A stretch of DNA of 64,000 bases from JACDBE01 sp963714055. GTDB lineage: Bacteria > Actinomycetota > Acidimicrobiia > Spongiisociales > UBA5794. This document shows positions 10,457-18,845 of this stretch, in pieces. The notes under the pieces were generated by a model. That model had not been told where the DNA came from, searched no databases, and was given only the letters and a program-made list of their open reading frames with translations. Position 1 is the first letter of the stretch; every line of letters starts with the position of its first letter. The position numbers were made by a program, and so were the translations under genes. The stretch is from NCBI GenBank assembly GCA_963714055.1, contig OY970227.1:2418001-2482000 (forward strand), written 5' to 3'.

Positions 10457-11864
10457 ATGCCAGGGAAACGATCGGCCGAGGTGGTCATCGTCGGCGGCGG
10501 TCCTGCCGGGGCGGCCGTTGCCCTTCAACTGCTCGACCGGGGCGTCGTTCCGGTCATCGTGGAGCGGGAGCTCTTCCCGCGTTTCCACATCGGCGAGTCC
10601 ATGACCGGCGAGTGCGGGGCGCTGGTGCGGGGTCTCGGGTTCGAGGAGCGGATGAAGGCCGCCGGCCACCCCGTCAAGCACGGGGTCACCGTGTTCGGCA
10701 CCCGCGGGCAACCCCGACTGGTGGGTGCCGGTGATGCGCCGCGACGACGAGGGGCTCCATGACCAGGTGACCTGGCAGGTGCGGCGGAGCGTGTTCGACC
10801 AGATGCTGCTCGACGCCGCCCGGGACAGAGGCGTCGAGCTGGTCGACGGGCGCGCCACCGACCCCATCGTCGAGGACGGTGTGGTCAAGGGTGTGGTCGT
10901 GGAGACCGCCGGCGGGCGGCGACTCTCGATCGAAGCCGAGATCACCATCGACTGCTCGGGGCAGGCGAGTTTCCTGGCCAACAAGAAGGTCACCGGGCCC
11001 AAGTACCTCGGTTCGTACGACAAGCAGATCGCCATCTTCAGCCACATCTCCGACTACCAGCGCGGGCCGGGCGGGGACGAGCGCACCGACCAGCCGGGCA
11101 ACACCCACATCTTCTACACCAAGAAGTACCACTGGGCGTGGGCGATCCCCATCGACGACGAGGTCACCAGCATCGGGATCGTGACCCCGGCGGCGTACTT
11201 CAAGGAGAAGGGCGAGTCCCGGGAGGACTACGTCAAGCGGGAGATGCAGGAGCTGAACAAGGGCCTCGCCGACCGGGTGCCCGAGGGTGTCATGGTCGAG
11301 CCGGCGCGCACGGTGCCGAACTACTCGTTCCAGGTGCGCAAGTTCGCCGGGCCCGGCTACATCTGCGTCGGCGATTCGCACCGGTTCGTCGACCCGATCT
11401 TCTCGTTCGGGCTCTACGTGGCTTTCGCCGAGGCGGCCCGGGTGATCGACCCCATCGTCGGCTGGCTCGACGGCAAGGGTCGGGGCGCCGAGGACCCGTT
11501 CCACGACTACATGGTGTTCACAGAGCGCGGGATCGACGTACTCGAGGACGTCCTGGACACGTTCTGGGAGAACCCGTTGGCGTTCGCCTTCCTGGTGCAC
11601 GCCAAGTACCGGTCGCCGCTCACCGACGTGTTCGCCGGGCGCATATACGACGACATGATGCAGGACCCCATCTTCGACACGGCCCTCGGCGACTTCAGGC
11701 GGCTGCTCAAACGTGAGCGCACCTACGACGACGAGGGCCTCTACTCGGTACCCATCGGGTCCCGCTACCACCCCGAGCGCGCTCCCCTGTGGAATTCGAA
11801 CCTCCAGGACATCGAGTCGACCGAGGAGTGGCTGGCGATCGCGGTGCGGGAAGCTGCGGGGTGA
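10457..11864 (+). pseudogene. Halogenase-like FAD-dependent oxidoreductase, copy 1, one frame change
   Basis: First of two paralogues (see 13367-14767). The N-terminal piece, from the ATG at 10457, carries the FAD fingerprint GGGPAG, then FPRFHIGESMTGECG and HPVKHG. At about 10708-10720 (acccgcgggcaacccc) one base too many, or two too few, shifts the frame. The rest continues in the next frame from MRRDDEGLHDQVTWQVRR to the TGA at 11864, with the WAWAIP motif and GDSHRFVDPIFSFGLY. Identity with copy 2 is high on both sides of the shift and there is no other disruption. It is therefore either a very recent pseudogene or a sequence error. Its end overlaps the antiporter start (GTGA). Confidence 0.75.
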
Positions 11865-13236
11865 CTCCACTCAGCGCCGGTCAGGTGGTCGGGTTCCTCC
11901 TGCTCGACCTGACCCTCATCGTCGTCGTCGCTCGTCTCGTCGGCACCCTGTTCGTTCGGATCGGCCAACCGCGTGTCGTCGGCGAGATCGTCGCCGGCGT
12001 GCTCCTCGGGCCGACGCTGCTCGGTGCCACGCTGTGGAGCGGGTGGACGGCACCCGACTGGATGCACTGCGCCCAGTCGCTGGTCACCGCCCCGGAGGGG
12101 ACCGTCGAGAGCCCCACGTGGTGCCTCTTCCCGGCCCAGGTCTCGCTCGATCATCGGCGGCATCGGCCAGGTGGCGTTGCTGATCTTCATGATGCTCACC
12201 GGGCTCGAGGTCGACGCCGAGGTGTTGAAGGGCAAGATGAAGAGCATCGGCTGGTCGGCGTCGGTGTAGTCGCCATCCCGCTCGGCGCTCGGGCTCCTGC
12301 TCGGCCCGATCATGGCCAACCGAGGTCTTCAAGCCGGCCGACGCGTCCGACCTCGGGTTCAGCCTGTTCGTCGGCGCGATGCTGGCGGTGACGGCCTTCC
12401 CGGTGATGGTCCGCATCCTCCAGGAGAAGGGGCTGACCCTGTCACCTATGGGAGCCACCGGCATCGCCGCGGCGGCGGTGTGCACGGTCGTGATGTTCAC
12501 TGCGGCGGCCGCTGCGGCTGCCGTGGCGAAAGGGGAGACCACCGGAGGGTTGATGCTCAAGGTGGCGCTGACCATCGCCTACCTCGCCGTCATGGTGATG
12601 GTGGTGCGCCCGGCGCTGGCCAGGCTGGCGCGGCCCGTACGCCGGCGAGCGGCCGGCTCGACTCGAGCATGTTCGCTGCCCTGTTCATCGTGACCCTGGC
12701 CTCCGGCTACGTCGCCCATCTGCTCGGGCTGACCGTCATCGTCGGTGGTTTCATGGCGGGGCTGGTGATGCCCGTGCGCAAGCCGCTGTTCGCCGACATG
12801 GGCGCCCGGCTCGCCGAGCTCACCGGCACCATCCTGCTGCCCGATCTTCCTGGCCTTCTCGGGGTTGGTGACCGACTTCACCAGCCTGTCGATGGCGGCG
12901 CTGGGAGGCATCGTGCTGTTCCTGGTCGCCGGCATCGTCGGCAAATGGGTCGGTGGAGCCGTGCTGGCGCGGGCCGGCGGACTCTCATGGGCGGAGAGCA
13001 ACGTGCTCGGCGTACTGATGAACTGCCGCGGGCTGCTCGTCCTGGTGGTGGCACTGGAGGGGATCCAGGCCGGGGTGATCACCGGGGTCGCCCAACTGGC
13101 GGCGGTGCTCATGGCCCTGATCACGACGGCGATGACCGGTCCCCTGTTCGACCGGTTCATCGAGGCGGTCCCCAGCACCGAGCCGCTGCCCACCGACACC
13201 ACGGCTGACGAGCTCTCGCCCCTACTGCCATCCTGA
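11861..13236 (+). pseudogene. Cation:proton antiporter (Kef/CPA2-like), multiple frame changes
   Basis: The GTG at 11861 overlaps the preceding stop. The readable parts are a Na+/H+-exchanger membrane domain: VARLVGTLFVRIGQPRVVGE, GGIGQVALLIFMMLTGLEVD, AVTAFPVMVRILQEKG, LLGLTVIVGGFMAGLVMP, TDFTSLSMAALGGIVLFLV and NVLGVLMNCRGLLVLVVALE. The frame changes near 12150, 12266, 12283, 12320, 12630-12660 and 12844. Each segment reads as normal exchanger sequence, so only indels are involved. Two of the shifts look like an extra G creating GATC before an expected ATC codon. As written it cannot make a full protein. It sits between the two flavoproteins in the same direction. Confidence 0.8.
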
Positions 13237-13366
13237 ATGCCGGGCGTCGGCGCCTGAAGGTGGGCCAGCGGACCCATTGAAGGTTGGCGGTAGGATTGCC
13301 AGGGTAGGGAGCGTCGTCGCCAGAGACCGGCGGCGCTGGACCGCGATCGCACGGGGGGCTCCACAC

Positions 13367-14767
13367 ATGGCCGAAGACAGGACCACGCAGGTCGTCATCA
13401 TCGGGGGAGGGCCGGCCGGGTCGGCCGTAGCGCTGCAGCTGCTCGACCGCGGCATCACGCCGATCATCGTCGAGCGGGAGCAGTTCCCGAGGTTCCACAT
13501 CGGCGAGTCGATGACCGGGGAGTGCGGCGGGATCGTCCGCCGCCTCGGTTTCGAGGAGCAGATGAAGGCCGCCAATCACCCGGTGAAGCACGGTGTCACC
13601 GTGTTCGGCACCAGGGGCAACCCCGACTGGTGGATCCCGATGAGCCGCCGCGACGATCAGGGCCTCCACAACCACCCGACCTGGCAGGTGCGGCGCTCGA
13701 CCTTCGACAAGATGCTGCTCGACGCCGCCGTCGAGAGGGGCGCCGAGCTCATCCACGGCCGGGTCACCGACCCCATCGTCGACGACGGGGTGGTGACCGG
13801 AGTGGTGGTGGGCACCGCCGACGGCACCACCATCACCATCGCCGCCGAGCTCACCCTGGACTGCTCCGGCCAGGCCAGCTTCCTGGCCAACAAGAAGGTG
13901 ACCGGCCCCAAGTACCTCGGGTCGTACGACAAGCAGATCGCCATGTTCTCCCAGATCACCGACTACGAGCGGGACCACGGCGAGGGCTACAACGAGCAGC
14001 CGGGCAACACCCACATCTTCTACACCAAGAAGTACCACTGGGCGTGGGCGATCCCCATCGAGGACGGCGTCACCAGCATCGGCATCGTCACCCCGGCCGC
14101 CTACTTCAAGGAGAAGGGCGAGTCCCGGGACGACTACGTGCGTCGCGAGATCCACGAGCTCAACAAGGGACTGGCGGACCGGGTTCCCAAGGGGGACCTG
14201 GTCGAGCCGGCGCACACCGTGCCCAACTACTCCTTCCAGGTGCGCAAGTTCGCCGGCCCGGGCTACATCTGCGTCGGCGACTCCCACCGGTTCGTCGACC
14301 CCATCTTCTCGTTCGGGCTCTTCGTCGCCCTGTGCGAGTCAGAGATGGTGATGGATCCCATCGTCGGATGGCTGGACGGGAAGGGCCGCGAGGACGAGAA
14401 CCCGTTCCACGACTACATGGTCACCGTCGAGAAGGGCATCGACATCCTCGAGGACATGATCGACACCTTCTGGGAGAACCCGCTGGCGTTCGCCTTCCTG
14501 GTGCACAACCGGTACCGGGACCCGCTCACCGACATCTTCTCGGGGCGCATCTACGAGCACATGCCCCGCGACGACAACTACGACGTCGCCCTGGCCGACT
14601 TCCGCCGGCTGCTCAAGAGGGAGCGGACGTACGACGAGGAGGGCCTGTACTCGGTCCCGATCGGATCGCGCTACCACCCCGAGCGGGCTCCCCTGTGGAA
14701 CTCGACGTTGGGCGACGTGGCGTCCACCGAGAGCTGGCTCCGCGACGCCCACGAGGCCGCTCGCTGA
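13367..14767 (+). CDS. Halogenase-like FAD-dependent oxidoreductase, copy 2 (intact)
   Basis: 466-aa flavoprotein of the tryptophan-halogenase/PHBH-like superfamily. The FAD-binding GGGPAG is at 13-18, GESMTGECG follows, and Lys75 lies in HPVKHG in the position of the conserved halogenase lysine after LGFEEQMKAA. The halogenase signature WxWxIP is present as WAWAIP at 225-230, and GDSHRFVDPIFSFG near 310 closes the FAD site. The pattern is closest to variant-B (carrier- or phenol-type) flavin-dependent halogenases such as CmlS/CndH, but related non-halogenating oxidoreductases share parts of it. Substrate unknown; no carrier protein or flavin reductase is nearby. The ATG at 13367 aligns with copy 1. 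Confidence 0.8.
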   Translation: MAEDRTTQVVIIGGGPAGSAVALQLLDRGITPIIVEREQFPRFHIGESMTGECGGIVRRLGFEEQMKAANHPVKHGVTVFGTRGNPDWWIPMSRRDDQGLHNHPTWQVRRSTFDKMLLDAAVERGAELIHGRVTDPIVDDGVVTGVVVGTADGTTITIAAELTLDCSGQASFLANKKVTGPKYLGSYDKQIAMFSQITDYERDHGEGYNEQPGNTHIFYTKKYHWAWAIPIEDGVTSIGIVTPAAYFKEKGESRDDYVRREIHELNKGLADRVPKGDLVEPAHTVPNYSFQVRKFAGPGYICVGDSHRFVDPIFSFGLFVALCESEMVMDPIVGWLDGKGREDENPFHDYMVTVEKGIDILEDMIDTFWENPLAFAFLVHNRYRDPLTDIFSGRIYEHMPRDDNYDVALADFRRLLKRERTYDEEGLYSVPIGSRYHPERAPLWNSTLGDVASTESWLRDAHEAAR

Positions 14768-14799
14768 GCTGTAGCCGGCGCCGGCGACCTGGGGAGACC

Positions 14800-15858
14800 T
14801 CAGGCTCGCCGGAAGATGAGCACTTCGTCGACGGCGAGTGCCACCCGGTCGCCGGGCACCAGATCGGGGACAGGGCCGATCCGGCTACGCAGCTGGGATC
14901 CGTCCGGTAGGACGACGGTGACCAGCTGGTCGTGGCCGTAGTACTCGCGGTCCTTCACCAGCCCGACTCCGGCGGGGTCGGCGGCGAGGCCAACGGTCTC
15001 GGGTCGGATCATCACGGTCACCGGGCCGTCGAGCCCGGTGGTGAAGGTCCCGGCACCGACGGTGACCCGCCCGGCGGCGGCAACACCCTCGAAGAGGTCG
15101 GCGTCCCCGAGGAAGCGGGCGGTCCAGGCATCGGCCGGCCTCCGGTACAGATCGGTGGGCGGGCCGACCTGGACCACGGACCCGTGGCGCATCACCGCGA
15201 CATGGTCGCTCATCGCCAGTGCCTCTTCCTGGTCGTGGGTGACGAAGACAGCAGTGGTGCCGGCGGAGGTGAGGATCTGGCGGACCTCGCGACGCACCCG
15301 GCCGCGCAGGTCGGCGTCGAGGTTGGAGAAGGGCTCGTCGAGCAGGATGACGGCGGGGGCGGGGGCCAGCGCCCTGGCGAGGGCGACCCGCTGTTGCTCG
15401 CCTCCGGAGAGGTCGCCGGGCAGGCGGTCCTCGAGCCCGGTGAGCCCGACCAGGTCGACGACGTCGGCTATCCGGGCGGCTCGCCCGCTGCTCCGGGGGA
15501 CGCCGAAGCCGACGTTGGCGGCGACGGTCAGGTGCGGGAACAGGGCATAGTCCTGGAAGACCATCCCCACCTTGCGCCGTTCCGGCGGGACGAATGAGAT
15601 GTCGCCGGACATCCGCTCGCCGGCGATGTCGATGGTGCCGGCGTCGGGCCGCTCGAACCCGGCGAGCATCCGCAACACCGTCGTCTTGCCGGAGCCCGAG
15701 GGGCCGAGCACCGTGGTCACCGTGCCGACGGTGACGTCGAGGTCGAACCCGTCGACGGCGACGACCTCGCCATAGGCCTTGCGCAGGCCACGGGCTCGGA
15801 TGGCGGGGACGGCGCGGAGCGCGCCCGGCGATCGGATGGCGGTGGCGAGGTCAGTCAT
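14800..15858 (-). CDS. fbpC: Ferric-iron ABC transporter ATP-binding protein
   Basis: 352-aa ATPase of the FbpC/PotA type. Walker A is GPSGSGKTTVL, the Q-loop is VFQDYALFPHLTVAANV, the signature is LSGGEQQRVALARALA, Walker B is VILLDEPFSNLDADLR, and the H-loop is FVTHDQEEALAMSDHV. A C-terminal OB-type (TOBE) regulatory region follows, with TVMIRPETVGLA and LPDGSQLRSRIG. The ATG at 15858 was chosen because it overlaps the end of the permease gene by 8 nt and leads straight into the domain. It is the last gene of the iron operon. Confidence 0.9.
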   Translation of the reverse strand: MTDLATAIRSPGALRAVPAIRARGLRKAYGEVVAVDGFDLDVTVGTVTTVLGPSGSGKTTVLRMLAGFERPDAGTIDIAGERMSGDISFVPPERRKVGMVFQDYALFPHLTVAANVGFGVPRSSGRAARIADVVDLVGLTGLEDRLPGDLSGGEQQRVALARALAPAPAVILLDEPFSNLDADLRGRVRREVRQILTSAGTTAVFVTHDQEEALAMSDHVAVMRHGSVVQVGPPTDLYRRPADAWTARFLGDADLFEGVAAAGRVTVGAGTFTTGLDGPVTVMIRPETVGLAADPAGVGLVKDREYYGHDQLVTVVLPDGSQLRSRIGPVPDLVPGDRVALAVDEVLIFRRA

Positions 15859-17491
15859 GCAGGCCCCTGGCGACGAGCAGGAAGAGCGGCACCGCCGACA
15901 GCCCGACCAGAACCAGGGCGGCGACGCTCGCCCGAGTGTAGAACAGCTCGGACGACGCACTCCAGATGTCGATCGCCAGCGTCTCGAACCCGGTGGGACG
16001 GAGCAACAGCGTGGCGGGAAGCTCCTTCATGGCGCTGAGGAAGACGAGGACGCCACCGGCGAGGACGGCCCGCCAGATCATGGGCCCGGTCACCAGCCGG
16101 AGCGTGCGCCATGGCCCCATGCCCAGGCTGCGGCTCGCCTCCTCCAGGCTGGTGGGGACCTGACCGAGCCCGGTCTCGGTGGACGCCAGGGCGAGTGGCA
16201 GGAAGAGGGCGACGTAGGCGGTGAGCAGCAGCGGGATCGACTGGTACACGGCGGGTAGGTAGCGGACCGCCAGCACCAGGAACGCAAGCCCGACGGCGAT
16301 GTGCGGAAGCGAGTAGGCGGACCAGGCCATCGCCTCCACACCGCGACCGGTGCGCCCGGGATGCCGCACGGCGAGCACGGCCACCGGGATGGCGGCGATG
16401 GCGGTGAGCACGGCACCGCCTCCGGCCACGCCGAGCGTGTTGACCAGCTCCTGCCAGATCACCGTGGCCTCGTTTCCCAGAGAGCCTCCACGGAACGCCC
16501 ACCACGACAGCGTGACCAGCGGGATGCCCAACGAGGCGGTGACCAGGGCGGCGAAGAAGCCCAGGCCGAAGACCTTGCCGCCGGTCCCCAACGCCACGGG
16601 CCGTTGCCGGCGCGGCGGCCTACCGGCGAGCCCGACGACCCGACGCCGGCTCCGCTGCTCGGCGATGACCAGTACGAGGGCGATCATCACGAGGACGCCG
16701 GAGAGGAACAGTGCCGGGGTCAGCGTGAGCCGTCCTCGCACCTGGGTGTAGATGGCCCGGGTGAAGGTCTCGTAGCGGAGCAGCGAAACGGCCCCGAAGT
16801 CGGACATCACGTACAACGCCACCAGCAGCGAGGCGCCGGTCAACGCCGGCTTGAGCTGAGGGACCACCACGGTGGCGACGGTGCGCAGCCGGCCGGCGCC
16901 GAGCCCCTGCGCCGCCTCCTCGACGGCCGGGTCGAGCCGGCGCAGCGCCGGGACGGTGAGCAGGTGCACGAAGGGGTAGTTCCACAGGCTGAGCGCCGCC
17001 CAGGCCGCCCAGAACCCGGTGAAGCTGGGAACACCATCGAGCCCGACGGCGCGCAGGGCCTCGGTGATCAGGCCCTGGTTGCCCGAGGCGCCGAGCAGGG
17101 CGAGGGCACCTACGTACGAGGGGATGACCAGAGGGAGCGCCGCCATCACGGACCAGGCGCGACGACCGGGCAGGTCGGTCCGGGTGGTCAGCCAGGCGGT
17201 GGTGAGCCCCAACACAAGGGTGGTGAGCGTCACGGTCGCGGCCAGCAGGACGGTCGACGCCAGCAGCTCGAGCAACCTGGCGGCGGTGAAGCCGCCGGCG
17301 TCGAAGCCGCCGGGCCGGAGCACGGTCCACAGCAGGAACCCGATGGGGAGGGCGGCGGGCACTACCGCCAGCAGGGCGAGGGCGGTCAGCGGGCGTGGGG
17401 GACTGTTCCCTCGGGCAACGGACCGCTGCGCATCGGCGACGCTCGGCGCTGCCGGGTCTCGGGTCAGGGTGGTCACGGGGTCACTGGTCAC
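15851..17491 (-). CDS. fbpB: Ferric-iron ABC transporter permease (fused two-domain)
   Basis: 546-aa inner-membrane permease containing two BPD_transp_1 halves in one chain, as in FbpB/SfuB. Each half has its EAA loop: EEAAQGLGAGRLRTVATVVV in the first and EEASRSLGMGPWRTLRLVTG in the second. About 12 hydrophobic helices are visible. One chain serves as the whole pore, consistent with a single permease gene in the operon. It lies 19 nt downstream of the binding-protein gene and overlaps the ATPase gene. It imports iron delivered by the upstream lipoprotein. Confidence 0.92.
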   Translation of the reverse strand: MTSDPVTTLTRDPAAPSVADAQRSVARGNSPPRPLTALALLAVVPAALPIGFLLWTVLRPGGFDAGGFTAARLLELLASTVLLAATVTLTTLVLGLTTAWLTTRTDLPGRRAWSVMAALPLVIPSYVGALALLGASGNQGLITEALRAVGLDGVPSFTGFWAAWAALSLWNYPFVHLLTVPALRRLDPAVEEAAQGLGAGRLRTVATVVVPQLKPALTGASLLVALYVMSDFGAVSLLRYETFTRAIYTQVRGRLTLTPALFLSGVLVMIALVLVIAEQRSRRRVVGLAGRPPRRQRPVALGTGGKVFGLGFFAALVTASLGIPLVTLSWWAFRGGSLGNEATVIWQELVNTLGVAGGGAVLTAIAAIPVAVLAVRHPGRTGRGVEAMAWSAYSLPHIAVGLAFLVLAVRYLPAVYQSIPLLLTAYVALFLPLALASTETGLGQVPTSLEEASRSLGMGPWRTLRLVTGPMIWRAVLAGGVLVFLSAMKELPATLLLRPTGFETLAIDIWSASSELFYTRASVAALVLVGLSAVPLFLLVARGLHD

Positions 17492-17510
17492 TGGGGCACG
17501 GGGTCGTCGT

Positions 17511-18575
17511 TCAGCTCAAGCCCGCTTCGGCGATCAGCGACAGTGCAGGATCGAGGGTGTCCGCGGTGTCGGTGAGGTCGATGTCGAGCGGCGGCAGCTC
17601 GGCGAGCGGCACCTGGCCGTCGGGGGAGCCGGCTCCGTCGATGAGCGGGTACTCGTACAGGCTGAGGAAGTGGGCCTGGGACTCGGGCTGCAGCATGAAG
17701 TCGATGAACTGCTCCGCCTCATCGGCCATGTCCGACGCGGCCACCACCCCGGCGCCGGTGGCCATCACCAGCGCACCGGGATCGCCCGCCGGGAAGAAGT
17801 GGTTGTCCGCAGGGACGTCGCCGAGCTCGGCGATCCGTTGCAGCAGGTAGTAGTGGTTGACGAGGCCGGCGTCGAGATCGCCGGTGACCACGGCGTCGAC
17901 GATGGGACCGTTGGCGTCGAAGATCTGCGGGTCGTTGGCCGCCATGCCCTCGAGCCAATCGCGGGTCGCCTCCTCGCCCTCGGAGAGGATCATGGCGCTG
18001 ACGAAGGCGACGAACGAGCCGTTGGTGGGGGCGATCCCGACCCGCCCGGCCCACTCCGGCTCGGTCAGCTCGAAGACGCTGCCGGGGAGCTCGCCGTCGG
18101 CCACCAGGTCGGTGTTGCGAACCATCACCCGGGATCTGCCGGTGATCCCGACCCAGCTGCCGTCGGCGTCCCGGTACCGGGCCGGGACCAGATTCAGGAT
18201 CTCCTCGGGCAGGGCGGTGAGGGCGCCCTCGTTGGCGAGCCCGCCGATGAAGGCCGGGTCCTGGGCCCAGAACACGTCGGCCGGCGAGTTGTCGCCTTCC
18301 TCGAGGATCGCCGTGGCCAGCTCTCCGGTGCCCGCATAGCGGACCGCGACCTCGATGCCGGTGGCTGCGGTGAACTCGTCGACCACCGGCTGCACGAACG
18401 CCTCGTCGCGGCCCGAGTACACCACCAGCGATCCCTCGCTCGGGACGAACGAGGTTGTGGACGTGGCCTGCTCGGGAGATGCCGTCGTGGTGCCCGAAGC
18501 GTCGGTGCCGCCGCAGGCGCCGACGAGGGCGGCCGCCACGGCCGAGAGCACGACGGGAACGGAGCGCAGCCTCAA
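17511..18575 (-). CDS. fbpA: Ferric-iron ABC transporter substrate-binding lipoprotein
   Basis: Extracytoplasmic Fe(III)-binding protein of the FbpA/FutA type, about 354 aa. From a TTG at 18575 the protein begins with a compact lipoprotein signal (MRLRSVPVVLSAVAAALVGA then Cys). A Thr/Ser linker follows, then SLVVYSGRDEAFVQPVVDEF, the family's start. Further features are VFWAQDPAFIGGLANEG, GRSRVMVRNTDLV, WAGRVGIAPTNGSF and NHYYL, the usual double-Tyr iron-ligand region. The TTG has a GAAGGG ribosome site 8 nt upstream and overlaps the stop of a short leader ORF (TTGA). A TTG at 18644 is also in frame but would spoil the signal peptide. First gene of the iron-import operon. Confidence 0.85.
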   Translation of the reverse strand: MRLRSVPVVLSAVAAALVGACGGTDASGTTTASPEQATSTTSFVPSEGSLVVYSGRDEAFVQPVVDEFTAATGIEVAVRYAGTGELATAILEEGDNSPADVFWAQDPAFIGGLANEGALTALPEEILNLVPARYRDADGSWVGITGRSRVMVRNTDLVADGELPGSVFELTEPEWAGRVGIAPTNGSFVAFVSAMILSEGEEATRDWLEGMAANDPQIFDANGPIVDAVVTGDLDAGLVNHYYLLQRIAELGDVPADNHFFPAGDPGALVMATGAGVVAASDMADEAEQFIDFMLQPESQAHFLSLYEYPLIDGAGSPDGQVPLAELPPLDIDLTDTADTLDPALSLIAEAGLS

Positions 18576-18637
18576 CCGGGGTGCCCTTCGCCGGACACGG
18601 TGTCCACCGCCCTCACCGTATTTACCACGATCGCCAT
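18572..18637 (-). CDS. Putative 21-aa leader ORF before the iron transporter
   Basis: ATG at 18637 (MAIVVNTVRAVDTVSG...) ending in a TGA that overlaps the TTG start of fbpA (TTGA). A GGGGG ribosome site lies 9 nt before the ATG, better than anything in front of an extended fbpA start. Directly upstream is the IdeR-like box. I infer that ribosomes loading here pass to fbpA by coupling. There is no known family. It could also be a chance ORF, since GC-rich DNA has many. Confidence 0.4.
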   Translation of the reverse strand: MAIVVNTVRAVDTVSGEGHPG

Positions 18638-18650
18638 AGTACAAATCCCC

Positions 18651-18667
18651 CTAACACTAGATGTTAG
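18651..18667. promoter_or_regulatory. Inverted repeat CTAACA-N5-TGTTAG
   Basis: Perfect 6-bp arms with a 5-nt centre (CTAGA), just upstream of the iron-transporter leader and overlapping the IdeR-like box. It is AT-rich compared with its surroundings, as promoter/operator DNA often is. Confidence 0.45.
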
Positions 18668-18677
18668 GCCAGCCTCA
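18659..18677 (-). promoter_or_regulatory. IdeR/DtxR-like iron box
   Basis: On the minus strand the sequence TGAGGCTGGCCTAACATCT matches the IdeR consensus TTAGGTTAGSCTWACCTWA at 13 of 19 positions, with the GCCTAAC core intact. It lies about 22 nt upstream of the leader ATG, between that and the divergent methyltransferase ORFs. Given the iron transporter downstream, iron-dependent repression is the natural reading. No regulator gene is in the window. Confidence 0.55.
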
Positions 18678-18681
18678 TTCC

Positions 18682-18695
18682 GGGCGGATCCGCCC
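18682..18695. promoter_or_regulatory. 14-bp perfect palindrome GGGCGGATCCGCCC
   Basis: Perfect palindrome in the divergent intergenic region, 6 nt before a CAGACT -10-like box reading to the right. It could be an operator for the rightward transcript; as a hairpin it has no loop. Significance uncertain because GC-rich palindromes arise easily. Confidence 0.35.
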
Positions 18696-18701
18696 ATCGG
18701 G

Positions 18702-18707
18702 CAGACT
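18702..18707 (+). promoter_or_regulatory. Leaderless -10-like box CAGACT
   Basis: CAGACT followed by 6 nt (GGGGCG) and the ATG at 18714, the same spacing as at typA and ccmA. Suggests leaderless transcription of the short ORF and the methyltransferase. Confidence 0.35.
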
Positions 18708-18713
18708 GGGGCG

Positions 18714-18845
18714 ATGCCCGAGCCCGTGGCCCTCCGACAGTTGAACCATCAGAGCGTGGTCCTTGCCGGCTACGAGCGGTCGTGGCGAGCCGCCACAATG
18801 TGGGCCCATGATGTGAGCACTGCCACCGAGAGAACGCGCCGATGA
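18714..18845 (+). CDS. Putative 43-aa ORF coupled to methyltransferase
   Basis: ATG at 18714 (MPEPVALRQLNHQSVVLAGY...) to a TGA overlapping the methyltransferase ATG (ATGA, 18842-18845). The start has a -10-like box exactly 6 nt upstream, and the methyltransferase itself has no ribosome site. The arrangement suggests translational coupling. The peptide (LNHQSVVLAGYERSWRAATM) resembles no family I recognise. It is in a different frame from the methyltransferase, so a frame error hiding a longer N-terminus is a possible alternative. Confidence 0.4.
   Translation: MPEPVALRQLNHQSVVLAGYERSWRAATMWAHDVSTATERTRR

Noticed and set aside
18635..18637. ATG considered as the start of the iron-binding lipoprotein
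   Set aside because: It is out of frame with the lipoprotein; it opens a 21-codon ORF that ends where the lipoprotein's TTG begins.
17019..18845. Long plus-strand open frame of 608 codons
   Set aside because: Antisense to fbpB/fbpA; only its last 43 codons (from 18714) are kept as a possible short ORF.
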